DNA from: Pseudoalteromonas shioyasakiensis
GTDB lineage: Bacteria > Pseudomonadota > Gammaproteobacteria > Enterobacterales > Alteromonadaceae
Assembly (NCBI GenBank): GCA_013391845.1
Contig: CP058414.1
Span: 1,846,501 to 1,910,500, forward strand
Reading direction: 5' to 3'
DNA: 64,000 nt
Shown one piece after another: positions 8,113-17,382 of the stretch. Below the pieces are notes generated by a model. That model did not search any database, had not been told where the DNA came from, and worked only from the letters and a program-made list of their open reading frames with translations. The position numbers and the translations under genes were made by a program. Within the stretch, counting starts at the first letter, position 1. The number at the start of each line of letters is the position of its first letter.

Positions 8113-10350
8113 ATGAGCAGTCCACGCTTTAGTCGCGCCTTGTTTATCAGTGTTTTACTTCTGGTAATTATACCTTTATTGATACTTGCAGGTTTGATGA
8201 CAGGGCGTTTCTATTTAAGCTCGATTGATCAGGCAAACACTAGTTTACAGTGGCAAGCCAGAAATAATGCGGCTAGTCTTGAGCAACTATTATTTAAGCT
8301 TGAGAAAAACAGCCAATTACTTAGTAGTATCAAGGCGATTACTGAACTGCCTAATAAAGTTGTATACTCACAGTTCGCGCTAGTACAGCTACAGGAGTTT
8401 GTCGCCCAAAACCCGCAAATTAAAGCTGCAATTGTTATTGATAACCAAGGGTTTATAGTTGAGGGTTATCCTATTACCTCTTTAAATTTGAACTATAAGC
8501 TCACAAAAAGCATTCTCGATAGCGCCCAAACATCGACACAACAGAACACAATTCAAATTATTGATAACCCCCAAGTGAGTGAGTTGTTTGTTCCTGCACA
8601 AGCAAAACAAAATGCCTTGTTGGCTATTACATCAACACTGCTCCATGAGCAAGATTCACTGAGCGAGCCAATTATCAAAACGGGCGTATTAGTGTCTTTT
8701 GTCCCCTTATCCGAAGCGTTAAAGTGGCTTGCAATACATAATGAGCAGCCAGTTTATCAAGAAGGCAAGCAAGTACAAATCACAGCAGAAAAAAATATTT
8801 TGTTTAGTTTGGGTGATGCGGGCGAAAATGGGAAACTAATGGGGCAAGCAACGATTAATAATGTTTACTTCGAAGGCAAACCAACGAACTTACAGTTTCA
8901 AATTAACGAAACCAAAACAAGTTACACCAGCGCCGTTAAACAAACAGCCGTATTAGCAGGACTACTAATTTTTGGACTCTCTGTTATTTCATTTATTCTC
9001 GTCCGTTGGCTGACTGCGCGACTTCATAACCCGCTGAATCGTATAACTGCCCTTAGCCGCGAGTATGCGTTAGGGAATTACAAACAAAATACTGACGACT
9101 TTCACTACCAAGAGTTTAAAGATATTGCTGAGTCGCTAAATAGCATGGCTGAAACCATTGATATTCAAATTACTTCTTTGCAGCTAGAAAAACATCGGGC
9201 TGAGCGTTCTGAGCAAGTTAAAAGCCAATTCTTAGCGAATATGAGCCATGAAATACGCACTCCAATGAATGGTATCGTGGGCTTTTTACAGTTACTAAAT
9301 AAAAGCGAATTAACGCAAGAGCAAGCAGAGTTCGTTAGGCAAATTAATAACTGCAGCGATGTTTTATTGACCGTTATTAATGACATTCTTGATTTTTCAA
9401 AAATAGAGGCAAAAAAAATAGAGCTAGAGTCGCGTGAATGTGATTTAGTCGCGCTTTGTCGTGACCTTATTTTATTATTCAAGCCTAGTTGTGATAACAA
9501 AGGGATTCGCTGCAATCTAGATGTCCCCTCAATACAATCTTTGATCGTTGAGTGTGATGAAATACGTGTTAAACAAGTGCTTATTAATTTGCTTTCGAAT
9601 GCAGTTAAGTTCACTAACCAAGGGGAAATTGTACTCTCACTTACTTTGCTAAATAGAGACGAACGCGTCACAGACGTTGAGTTTTCTGTAAAAGATTCAG
9701 GAATTGGTATCGCAGAAGATAAAATTAAAGCACTGTTTAATCCATTTGTTCAGGCGCAAAGTAATATCACCCGTGAATATGGCGGTACAGGCCTTGGGCT
9801 TGCAATTAGTAAAGGGATGATTGATTTAATGGCAGGGAATATAGCGATAATTAGTGAGCTTGGCAAAGGAACCGAGTTTACGGTTAATGTCAGTTTTAAA
9901 ACGCTATATCCAGAAGGTGTAAGCGCTAGAGTGGATCAGTTAGATAAAGACTCTCAATTTGATTTTAACTCAGTCGATAAGCCTATATTAATTGCCGAAG
10001 ATAACCCAATTAACCAAATTGTTATCACTAAGTATTTAACTCAATTAGGTCTAAGTTATGAATTGGCCGAAAATGGACAAATTGCGTGTGAGAAAACCCT
10101 AACAAAAGACTACGCACTGATTTTAATGGATATCCAAATGCCGGTGATGGATGGTTTAAGTGCCAGTGAAAATTTATTAGCAAGGTCAGGTTTTAATACA
10201 CCAATTATTGCAGTCAGTGCCAATGCAATGAAAGACGACATCGAAAGAAGTTCAAAAATTGGTATCAGCGACCATATCGCAAAGCCAATTAATTTTACTG
10301 AACTGGAAAAAGTACTCGCAAAGTGGCTATCTCAGCAATTGCTGAAATAG
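8113..10350 (+). CDS. Hybrid sensor histidine kinase with receiver domain
   Basis: A 745-residue inner-membrane kinase. A first membrane helix (about residues 9-31), a periplasmic sensor domain of about 245 residues, a second helix (about 278-299) and a HAMP linker are followed by a HisKA domain with the phospho-acceptor His379 in FLANMSHEIRTPMNG. An HATPase domain shows the N-box LINLLSNAVKF and glycine boxes DSGIGIAED and GGTGLGLAIS. The C-terminal receiver has Asp673 in LMDIQMPVMDG and the conserved lysine in AKPIN. No Hpt domain or DNA-binding regulator is adjacent, so the downstream partner is elsewhere. AAGGGG precedes the start. The binding protein encoded just upstream is a likely ligand sensor. 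Confidence 0.95.
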   Translation: MSSPRFSRALFISVLLLVIIPLLILAGLMTGRFYLSSIDQANTSLQWQARNNAASLEQLLFKLEKNSQLLSSIKAITELPNKVVYSQFALVQLQEFVAQNPQIKAAIVIDNQGFIVEGYPITSLNLNYKLTKSILDSAQTSTQQNTIQIIDNPQVSELFVPAQAKQNALLAITSTLLHEQDSLSEPIIKTGVLVSFVPLSEALKWLAIHNEQPVYQEGKQVQITAEKNILFSLGDAGENGKLMGQATINNVYFEGKPTNLQFQINETKTSYTSAVKQTAVLAGLLIFGLSVISFILVRWLTARLHNPLNRITALSREYALGNYKQNTDDFHYQEFKDIAESLNSMAETIDIQITSLQLEKHRAERSEQVKSQFLANMSHEIRTPMNGIVGFLQLLNKSELTQEQAEFVRQINNCSDVLLTVINDILDFSKIEAKKIELESRECDLVALCRDLILLFKPSCDNKGIRCNLDVPSIQSLIVECDEIRVKQVLINLLSNAVKFTNQGEIVLSLTLLNRDERVTDVEFSVKDSGIGIAEDKIKALFNPFVQAQSNITREYGGTGLGLAISKGMIDLMAGNIAIISELGKGTEFTVNVSFKTLYPEGVSARVDQLDKDSQFDFNSVDKPILIAEDNPINQIVITKYLTQLGLSYELAENGQIACEKTLTKDYALILMDIQMPVMDGLSASENLLARSGFNTPIIAVSANAMKDDIERSSKIGISDHIAKPINFTELEKVLAKWLSQQLLK

Positions 10351-10355
10351 CCACT
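10322..10355. terminator. Hairpin across the kinase stop codon, possible terminator
   Basis: The stem AGTGGCTAT / ATAGCCACT (9 bp) continues, after one mismatch, into TCAGCAA / TTGCTGA. It spans the stop codon of the sensor kinase and sits between two convergent genes. There is no clear U-tract on either strand, so intrinsic termination is uncertain. Confidence 0.4.
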
Positions 10356-10360
10356 ATCAA

Positions 10361-10759
10361 TCAAAAAGTGTTGTTATCTTTTTTCTGAATTAACTCAATC
10401 GCATAACCATCTGGGTCTTTAACAAACGCGATTTCAGTTGTGCCGCCTTTAACAGGACCCGGCTCACGACTCACATTACCGCCAGCAGCTTTAATGTCTT
10501 CGCAAGCTTTATAAATATCATCAAACTCAATAGCAATATGACCGTATGCATTACCTAAATCATAGCTGTCTGTATCCCAGTTATAAGTAAGCTCAAGCAC
10601 TGTCGAATCTTTTTCATCACCATAACCGACAAAAGCAAGGGTGTAGCGGTACTCTTCGTTGTCTGCACGACGCAGCTCTTTCATACCTAATACCTGCGTA
10701 TAAAATTCAATTGATTTGTCTAAATCAGCAACGCGAAGCATTGTGTGTAATAAGCGCAT
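10361..10759 (-). CDS. gloA: Lactoylglutathione lyase (glyoxalase I)
   Basis: A 132-residue enzyme that isomerises the hemithioacetal of methylglyoxal and glutathione to S-lactoylglutathione. It matches E. coli GloA closely from the first residues ([20 protein letters not shown]). The four metal ligands of the family are present: His in MRLLHTM, Glu in LELTYNW, His in YGHIAIE and Glu in YAIELIQ. The ATG at 10759 is chosen because AGAGG lies about 9 nt upstream and it fits the family start; an ATG at 10768 would sit directly on that ribosome binding site. It is a stand-alone gene convergent with the upstream sensor kinase. Confidence 0.97.
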   Translation of the reverse strand: MRLLHTMLRVADLDKSIEFYTQVLGMKELRRADNEEYRYTLAFVGYGDEKDSTVLELTYNWDTDSYDLGNAYGHIAIEFDDIYKACEDIKAAGGNVSREPGPVKGGTTEIAFVKDPDGYAIELIQKKDNNTF

Positions 10760-10949
10760 TTTTAGCATCCTCTTTCTTGTCTTTAAATTCGCACAATTCT
10801 AATAACGCAGTGTGGTATAAGGCTGCGCGTTAAAATTATCAAAAATGGATTATAAGTTATTTCGATTGCTTGCACAGTAGCATTGAGACAAATCGCAAAG
10901 TCCATGCTGTAAAATTAATAACTAAGCTTTGGTATAAAGAAGGTAATGA

Positions 10950-10980
10950 TATGCAGCAATGGGAGAGCTATTGCTGCATA
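10950..10980. terminator. Perfect 11-bp hairpin downstream of the decarboxylase gene
   Basis: TATGCAGCAAT and ATTGCTGCATA form a perfect 11-bp stem with a 9-nt loop, about 30 bp beyond the decarboxylase stop codon. No U-tract follows on the minus strand, so it may be an mRNA 3' stabiliser rather than an intrinsic terminator. Confidence 0.4.
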
Positions 10981-11011
10981 ACAATGAGGTATTTGAGATA
11001 TAAGCGTACGT

Positions 11012-12931
11012 TTAGCTTTTCACTTTACCTTTCAGTACATAGATTTCGCCATCAAAACTCCCTTGGATTGTCAGACCTTGTCCCGCCAACTCTTTAAGAT
11101 ATTCGATATGCTCATTAGTGATATGTTGCCCCGGGACTAACAGTGGGATACCAGGAGGGTAAGGCGTCACTAATCCGGCACAGATTCGGTTGTTACTTTT
11201 ACTAATCGGCACAGATTCACGTTCACCATAGAACGCATCACTTGGGATACAAGCCAAGTCTATAGCAGGTAAGTTTTCTGGTAAGCGAGTGCGCCTCATT
11301 GTGGTGGCTAGCTTCACTTTACCACTGTCGAGTTTTTTCAGTGCATTGTAAAGACGAATGATCTTTGAGCGTGTACCGCCAAGAGTTAGTAAAACTAAGA
11401 TAGTACTGTGAGTATACTTTTCAATTTCAAGGCCAATTTCATCTAATAGGAATTTATGAATATCCTTTAATGAATAAGGTAGCTCACTAATATCTATAAG
11501 AATTTTTAGTGGGTCGTGGCCCATGTTATCGCCACGAAAATGTGGGAATATATCCATGAAATCTTGCTTATCGAGCACTTTTATATGTTTTAGGGAAGCC
11601 ATTTGTTGCTTAAATTCTGCAACGTGATTCAGTAGGGCATTCAGTAATTTATAACCTTCCATTTCTAATTGTTTTTGGCATACATCTAGCGAAGCAATGA
11701 GCTGATATTTTGGCGAGGTACTGGCGTAAATACTGTAGATCTCACGAAAGAAATCGGCATCAAAATCAGGATCGTTAACATGAATATAAGATGCTTGAGA
11801 GAACGCTGAAACCACTTTATGTGCCGAATGGGTAACATAGTCCGCGCCAGCATTAATCGCCGAGTAGTGGCGTAAACTCGGGTGAAAAAGTGAATAAGCA
11901 AACCAGGCTTCGTCGATAAACACTTTAATACCGTGCTGATGAGCAAATTCAACCACTTGCTTTAAATCGCTAAGCAGGCCATCGTAAGTACAGCCTGTTA
12001 AAACCAATAATTTAGCATCGGTATTTTGTTCAATTGCTTGCTTAATGTCAGCCAGTGACGGTGGTGCGAAGATACCATATTTAGGATTCAAAATACTCGA
12101 CAAGTAGATAGGTAAACTAGCCGATTGCAAAATGCCATAATGCACTGACTTATGGCAGTTTCGGTCTATTATCACCTTATCGCCTTTACGTAGCAAAGTT
12201 TGCAAAATAATTTTATTTGAAGTAGATGAGCCGTTGGTAACAAAGTAGGTATGTTTTACTTCAAATGTCGCCGCTGCTGATTCTTGAGAGCGGCCTATAG
12301 TGTTGGTACTGTCTGACAATGAGCCAAGCGAATCGACAGAAACAGACAAGTCGCCAACAAACACATTACGGCCATAAAACTGATAAAAGTCTTTAATATA
12401 GGGAGAGTTTCTAAAGCTAGCACCGCCACTGTGCCCAGGTGTGTGCCATGAATCGTTCGATTCACTTACATAACGACGGTAAGCGGTCCAAAATGGGGTT
12501 TCTGATCTGTCATCAAAGTCATTGATCATATAGCCCAAGATTGCTTCTGGGTCTGAAATGACCTCGTCTTTAAAAAAGAAAGATTCAATTTCTTCAGACT
12601 CGTTGACTATTTCCAAGCCTTTCGTATCGTCACCGATAACATAGACTGGCAGTTCAAGACGGATACCTTTTAATTGCTCGATAAAGCGACTATAGGTGCG
12701 TTCGCCATTATTTAATACATCCCAACTAAGCACTACAGCTTGAATATCACCATCTTCCTCTACATAATTCAACGCCTGCTTGAGCTCAATGCACTCAACA
12801 ATCTCGATATCAACATCAGTACGTTCAAAGTTAGGGATTGTTCTTGCTAGGTTCGTTGAAAGCTCTTTTAAGGTGGCAGGATCTTGCTCAATTAATAAGA
12901 TACGAAGTAAAGGTAACATAGCAACTCTCAT
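11012..12931 (-). CDS. Orn/Lys/Arg-type PLP decarboxylase with receiver-like N-terminus
   Basis: A 639-residue fold-type I decarboxylase. The N-terminal about 130 residues (LRILLIEQDPATLKELSTNL) form the receiver-like wing domain usual in inducible basic amino acid decarboxylases. The core has WHTPGHSGG, VTNGSSTSNKII, FIDEAWFAY (the PLP-pyridine Asp) and THSAHKVVSAFSQ with the Schiff-base lysine near residue 372. It is shorter than E. coli SpeF, LdcC or AdiA (about 710-760 residues), mainly at the C-terminus. The family assignment is firm; whether it uses lysine, ornithine or arginine cannot be read here. An ATG at 12919 is an alternative start. No antiporter gene is adjacent, so an acid-resistance cassette is not evident. 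Confidence 0.9.
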   Translation of the reverse strand: MRVAMLPLLRILLIEQDPATLKELSTNLARTIPNFERTDVDIEIVECIELKQALNYVEEDGDIQAVVLSWDVLNNGERTYSRFIEQLKGIRLELPVYVIGDDTKGLEIVNESEEIESFFFKDEVISDPEAILGYMINDFDDRSETPFWTAYRRYVSESNDSWHTPGHSGGASFRNSPYIKDFYQFYGRNVFVGDLSVSVDSLGSLSDSTNTIGRSQESAAATFEVKHTYFVTNGSSTSNKIILQTLLRKGDKVIIDRNCHKSVHYGILQSASLPIYLSSILNPKYGIFAPPSLADIKQAIEQNTDAKLLVLTGCTYDGLLSDLKQVVEFAHQHGIKVFIDEAWFAYSLFHPSLRHYSAINAGADYVTHSAHKVVSAFSQASYIHVNDPDFDADFFREIYSIYASTSPKYQLIASLDVCQKQLEMEGYKLLNALLNHVAEFKQQMASLKHIKVLDKQDFMDIFPHFRGDNMGHDPLKILIDISELPYSLKDIHKFLLDEIGLEIEKYTHSTILVLLTLGGTRSKIIRLYNALKKLDSGKVKLATTMRRTRLPENLPAIDLACIPSDAFYGERESVPISKSNNRICAGLVTPYPPGIPLLVPGQHITNEHIEYLKELAGQGLTIQGSFDGEIYVLKGKVKS

Positions 12932-13172
12932 AAAAAATTCACATTACTCAACAGCATAACGAAAGGATGGAAGCTTGTGAAATTAATACATTGATATTTT
13001 TGTTTCGATACAGGGTATGCTTTTTTGCGTGTTAATCGCAGATAGTTGAAATTACATGTTCTTACTGTAAAAGTAATCGCTAAAGTAAAAGGTTAATTGA
13101 GCACTGAGTGATAAAACCACTCAAGCCAGATACAGCTAAAAATAAAGGCAAGCTTCCAAGGGAGAATAAAAC

Positions 13173-14711
13173 ATGGCGTATGTTGCCAATTTCAAAACCG
13201 TAGTCATCTCGACATTGTTTGCGTTTTGTACAAACGCGGTCAATGCAGATGAAATTTCAGATTCAAACAACAGTAAAAAGTCGATACCCGAAGCCACAAA
13301 ATTTGTTACGCAGCATAAAGGCACTTTCAATGGCAAAAAGCTGAAATACAAAGCTGTAGCAGGTGAAACTTATTTATTAAACAAAAACGAACAGCCAACA
13401 GCTGCTATTTTTTCGTTTGATTACATAGCCTCAGACGGCAACAAAAACAGACCTGTTACATTTATCTGGAATGGTGGCCCTGGCTCATCGTCTAATTGGT
13501 TACACATGGGGGCTTATGGCCCCAAACGAGTTGTTGTACCAAGCGATGCAACATCTCCTGGAATGGCTCCTTACGAATTAAAAGAAGCGCCTGAGACGAT
13601 TCTAGATGTGACTGATATGGTGTTTGTGGACCCTGTTGGTACAGGTTACTCACGTGCATTAGGTGACACTGAAAGCAAAGCCTTTTGGGGCTTGAATGAA
13701 GATGCATCTTCTATCGCTGATTTTATTGCCCAGTGGCTGACGAAAGAAAATCGCTGGAATGCACCAATATTTTTATTGGGAGAGAGTTATGGTACAACTC
13801 GAGCAGCAGCGGTTTCTAAAGTGCTTATGGATAAACACCTGAATAATGTAAATGGCATTATTTTTGTTTCACAAGCTTTAGACTATCAAGGTTCAAGCCC
13901 TTATGTTGATGACAACATCATTTCTTACGTCACTTACATACCAACGCTCGCTGCAACCGCTTGGTATCATAAAAAAGTAGACACATCAGGAAATTTTGAA
14001 GCATTCATTGATGCTAGCCGAAAATTTGCAGTTGATGAATTACTGCCTGCACTATTTAAGGGTAATGCGCTCAGTAAAGCTGACAGAGCGCTAATTGTTG
14101 ATGGACTTCACCGTTATACAGGGCTAAGTAAACAATATATTGAACAGGCTGATTTACGCATTAACGCCTTTAGATTTGCAAAAGAATTATTGCGTGATGA
14201 GGGCGTTGCCGTTGGCTTTCTTGATGGACGTTATAAGCTTGATGAAAGAGATGATCTAACAGCAGCTCCTAAGCAAGACGCTTCGAAAGTTATAGGGCCG
14301 GCATATAAAGCGGCACTGATGAAATACATGCACACAGACTTAAACGTGCAGTGGAAAAGAAAATACTTAAATCCTGGCGACCCTGAGTTATCTGATAATT
14401 GGCGCTGGCGAACTGCTCCTGACGGACAAGGTTGGGAGCCAAAATACGTCAACACAGCACCGGATCTATCTTATGTTCTTCGTAGTAACCCACAGATGAA
14501 AGTGATGGTTGCCTCTGGATATTACGATATTGTTACCCCATTTTTTGATGCTGAATACACTTTAAATAGACACGGTATATACGCTGATAAAATTGACTAT
14601 CACTATTATCACGGCGGTCACATGATGTATGTTCACGAACCAGCAAGAGTGTCGCTTTTAAGAGATACGCGAGAATTTATTAAAAAGCAGGTGAGCCAAA
14701 ATCCTCGATAA
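13173..14711 (+). CDS. Secreted S10-family serine carboxypeptidase
   Basis: A 512-residue exopeptidase with an N-terminal signal peptide (about residues 1-25, ending near AVNADE). The alpha/beta-hydrolase fold shows the S10 marks WNGGPGSSSNW (oxyanion region), LLGESYGTTRAA with nucleophile Ser205, SGYYDIVTPF with Asp452 and YHGGHMMYVHE with His483. It should remove C-terminal residues from peptides in the periplasm or outside the cell, in line with a protein-degrading marine lifestyle. GGGAG lies upstream of the ATG. It is divergent from the decarboxylase gene and apparently monocistronic. Confidence 0.95.
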   Translation: MAYVANFKTVVISTLFAFCTNAVNADEISDSNNSKKSIPEATKFVTQHKGTFNGKKLKYKAVAGETYLLNKNEQPTAAIFSFDYIASDGNKNRPVTFIWNGGPGSSSNWLHMGAYGPKRVVVPSDATSPGMAPYELKEAPETILDVTDMVFVDPVGTGYSRALGDTESKAFWGLNEDASSIADFIAQWLTKENRWNAPIFLLGESYGTTRAAAVSKVLMDKHLNNVNGIIFVSQALDYQGSSPYVDDNIISYVTYIPTLAATAWYHKKVDTSGNFEAFIDASRKFAVDELLPALFKGNALSKADRALIVDGLHRYTGLSKQYIEQADLRINAFRFAKELLRDEGVAVGFLDGRYKLDERDDLTAAPKQDASKVIGPAYKAALMKYMHTDLNVQWKRKYLNPGDPELSDNWRWRTAPDGQGWEPKYVNTAPDLSYVLRSNPQMKVMVASGYYDIVTPFFDAEYTLNRHGIYADKIDYHYYHGGHMMYVHEPARVSLLRDTREFIKKQVSQNPR

Positions 14712-14721
14712 TTGCCTAGTA

Positions 14722-14752
14722 CATTGTGTCAAACCCTGTGTTTGGCACAATG
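14722..14752 (+). terminator. Hairpin after the S10 peptidase gene
   Basis: CATTGTGTCAAAC and GTTTGGCACAATG form a 13-bp stem with one G:T pair and a 5-nt loop, starting 11 bp after the stop codon. No clear U-tract follows, so the call as terminator rests on position and stem strength. Confidence 0.5.
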
Positions 14753-14836
14753 TGCAAAATGAGCTTGCATGGGGATAGAAAAAGAAGAAGTGGGGAACAT
14801 CACCTTTAGATTATTTGCTTTCGAGTAGACTTCAAC

Positions 14837-15059
14837 TACTCAGTCTTTTCTTTAAACTCACTCAAATCTTCAATATTACAACTGCCGCATTTAGGCTTAC
14901 GAGCAGTACATACATAGCGGCCATGCAGGATTAACAAGTTTAGGTACCACTTCTTCTAGTTTTTGTTCTACAGCAAGCACATCTTTACCCATGGCAAACT
15001 TAGTGCGGTTAGAAACGCGGAAAAAATGCGTATCAACAGCAATTGTCGGCCAGCCGAAG
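14837..15059 (-). pseudogene. Broken 3' fragment of nth (endonuclease III)
   Basis: About 223 bp match the last about 248 bp of the intact nth gene at 16712-16959, in the same orientation, including the stop codon. Read on the minus strand it still spells the end of the Fe-S domain, but a 23-bp gap in the region encoding HHWLILHG breaks the frame, and everything upstream of the VDTHIFRVSNR region is missing. Divergence is uneven: about 15 percent in the stop-proximal part and clearly lower further in. Only the GGDEF gene separates it from the intact gene. The rest of the 14753-15303 gap holds no other recognisable gene. Confidence 0.9.
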
Positions 15060-15303
15060 TATACTGAAAGTAGATTTAGATGATTGCGCTAAAATAGGCT
15101 GCTTTGAGAGGCCAATGGCCGTTGTTAACGATTAAGTTGTCTAGTCTATTTGTTTGATAATCTTAGATACTTCAGTGTTTGGTTGATTAAAAATCGATTC
15201 TTTCGATTCCTGTATAGAAAGTAATGTGATCAATTTGTTAATTATTTAGTAACCTATCGCTGTTTTATCGTTATAATGATAGTGACTTAATAGGTGAGTG
15301 AAT

Positions 15304-16497
15304 GTGAGCATCATTTTTATAATTTTAGTTTTGACACTGTTGTTTACCTTTATAAAAATTAGACAGTATCAAATAGAAGTGCGTGCTGCTAGGTTCGATA
15401 AACAGCGTGCTGACATCGTTAATAAAATAGCAAAATGTATCAGCTCTGAATTAGCGCCGAATCAAATAATAACCATTGCGCTAAAGGATATAGCCCAATA
15501 TTTCCCTATGTATCGTGTATCCTATTCTACTATTTCACCTCAAGGGATTTTATCCGTACATAGCTGTATACCCACTGAAAACTCACCCTCTATCGAAGGC
15601 ATAGAAGCTGATTTAACTATTGCTCCGCAATACCTCGCAGCGCTAAAAAAACAAAAAATATTGGCGATTGATGATGTCGAAACCAACTCACTTATAGCGC
15701 CATTAAAAGACGCTATGATAGAAGGAAAGACCAGAGCTGTACTGGATGCTCCTATCAATGTAAAAAATAATGTCGTCGGTTTATTTTGCTTGGACAGTGC
15801 ATCAACTCAACACTGGTCGGCCAGTGAAATTGAAATAATAAAAGAAGTTACTTCTTACATTGAAATTGCAATTCGCCAAGCGAACTATGTGATTGATATT
15901 GAGCAAATGGCAGCCAAATTAAAAAAATATAATCATAGTCTTGAAGAGCAGGTTAAAGCCCGTACGGCAGAGATCGAAATAGCCAAGAAAAAAGCTGAAA
16001 CACTTGCCTTAACGGACGAATTAACACAGCTTCCTAATCGCAGAGCTTTTTATCAAATGGCTGAATGTCAGCATTCACAAGCTGTACGTTATTGTCATTC
16101 GTATTGTGTAATGATGTTTGATATCGATAACTTTAAGTCTATTAACGATACCTTCGGTCACGCTGCTGGTGACAAGGTGCTCTGTTCACTTGCAGATTTA
16201 GTGCGAAAAATTATAAGAAAGTCCGATGTCATCGGGAGAATAGGCGGCGAAGAGTTTGCGATGATGCTACCTGAAACTGAAATAGAAGAGGCAAAAGACA
16301 TGGCTGAACGTCTGAGAGCACATGTAGAACAATGCCAAGTAAAATTTGAGCAACAAACTATTCGTTTTACCTTATCAATAGGTGTCGCCCAGCAGCCAGA
16401 TTATAAACAAAGTTTTGACTCTATTTTAGCTCAAGCAGATAATGTGCTTTACCAAGCTAAAGCCTCAGGTCGAAATAAGGTAAACTGTACTGCCTGA
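15304..16497 (+). CDS. GAF-GGDEF diguanylate cyclase
   Basis: A 397-residue protein expected to make c-di-GMP from two GTP. An N-terminal hydrophobic segment (IIFIILVLTLLFTFI) anchors it. A GAF-like sensor domain (about residues 35-190) and a coiled linker (LEEQVKARTAEIEIAKKKAE) follow, then the GGDEF domain. The catalytic signature is an intact GGEEF near residue 313, preceded at exactly five residues by RKSD, the inhibitory I-site, so activity and product feedback are both predicted. The GTG at 15304 is preferred because AGGTGA lies 6 nt upstream; GTG 15298 touches that motif. The gene lies between a broken and an intact copy of the nth 3' end. Confidence 0.94.
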   Translation: MSIIFIILVLTLLFTFIKIRQYQIEVRAARFDKQRADIVNKIAKCISSELAPNQIITIALKDIAQYFPMYRVSYSTISPQGILSVHSCIPTENSPSIEGIEADLTIAPQYLAALKKQKILAIDDVETNSLIAPLKDAMIEGKTRAVLDAPINVKNNVVGLFCLDSASTQHWSASEIEIIKEVTSYIEIAIRQANYVIDIEQMAAKLKKYNHSLEEQVKARTAEIEIAKKKAETLALTDELTQLPNRRAFYQMAECQHSQAVRYCHSYCVMMFDIDNFKSINDTFGHAAGDKVLCSLADLVRKIIRKSDVIGRIGGEEFAMMLPETEIEEAKDMAERLRAHVEQCQVKFEQQTIRFTLSIGVAQQPDYKQSFDSILAQADNVLYQAKASGRNKVNCTA

Positions 16498-16711
16498 AGA
16501 AATATTGTGGCTGCGTTTTTCGAATAACCGAGAGTGAGCTGCATCTACTTTTTATGAAGAGAAGGTTTCATGTAGAAGTACTGTGCTTATTGAGGGGTGT
16601 TATCACGTCAGGGGTGATTGTATGCCCATCACTTACTTACCGAAGCCGCCCCTTAATGGGTGGTCTAAAGGTGCTGACTGAGTTTGAGTAATACAACAAT
16701 GAAGTCTTTGA

Positions 16712-17344
16712 TTACTCAGTTTTATCCTTAAACTCACACAAGTCTTCAATAATACAACTGCCGCATTTGGGTTTACGTGCAGTACATACATAACGACCAT
16801 GTAAAATGAGCCAGTGGTGCACATCGACTTTAAATTCTTTAGGTACTACTTTTTCTAATTTTTGTTCTACAGCAACTACATCTTTACCCATGGCAAACTT
16901 AGTGCGGTTAGAAACGCGGAAAATATGCGTGTCTACAGCAATGGTCGGCCAGCCAAAGGCACAGTTTAAAACAACATTCGCGGTCTTTCTGCCAACACCC
17001 GGTAATGCTTCGAGTGCTTCACGATTCTCTGGTACTTCTGAGTTATGTTTATTGACCAGAATTTCACACATTTTATAGACATTATTAGCTTTAGAATTAA
17101 ACAAACCAATGGTCTTAATGTAATCACGAAGGCCTTCAAGGCCCAAATCAAGAATCGCTTGAGGCGTGTTAGCAACAGGGAAAAGCTTACGTGTGGCTTT
17201 ATTAACCCCCACATCTGTAGCTTGTGCAGATAAGGTAACAGCAACTAATAATTCAAACGGGCTTGAATATTCAAGCTCTGTTTCTGGGTGCGGATTTTGT
17301 TCACGAAGACGAGATAAGATCTCGTAGCGTTTTTCTTTATTCAT
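16712..17344 (-). CDS. nth: Endonuclease III (DNA glycosylase/AP lyase)
   Basis: A 210-residue base-excision repair enzyme removing oxidised pyrimidines. The helix-hairpin-helix LPGVGRKTANVV contains the catalytic Lys, and VDTHIFRV the catalytic Asp. The C-terminal Fe-S loop has the pattern C-x6-C-x2-C-x5-C (CTARKPKCGSCIIEDLC). The start MNKEKRYEILSRLREQNPHP matches E. coli Nth; five residues more are possible upstream. It is the last gene of the rnf operon, 38 bp after rnfE, an order shared with many gammaproteobacteria. Its 3' third exists a second time as a broken fragment at 14837-15059. Confidence 0.98.
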   Translation of the reverse strand: MNKEKRYEILSRLREQNPHPETELEYSSPFELLVAVTLSAQATDVGVNKATRKLFPVANTPQAILDLGLEGLRDYIKTIGLFNSKANNVYKMCEILVNKHNSEVPENREALEALPGVGRKTANVVLNCAFGWPTIAVDTHIFRVSNRTKFAMGKDVVAVEQKLEKVVPKEFKVDVHHWLILHGRYVCTARKPKCGSCIIEDLCEFKDKTE

Positions 17345-17382
17345 GGTGGCGTAAAGCACGCAGTGACGGTGCGCGCTCTCCT

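Noticed and set aside
9165..9671. A 168-codon minus-strand frame inside the sensor kinase gene
   Set aside because: The plus strand encodes conserved HisKA and HATPase motifs at the same place; the antisense frame has no recognisable domain.
10870..11097. A 75-codon plus-strand frame before the decarboxylase stop
   Set aside because: It runs through a strong hairpin and into the antisense of the decarboxylase, with no domain.
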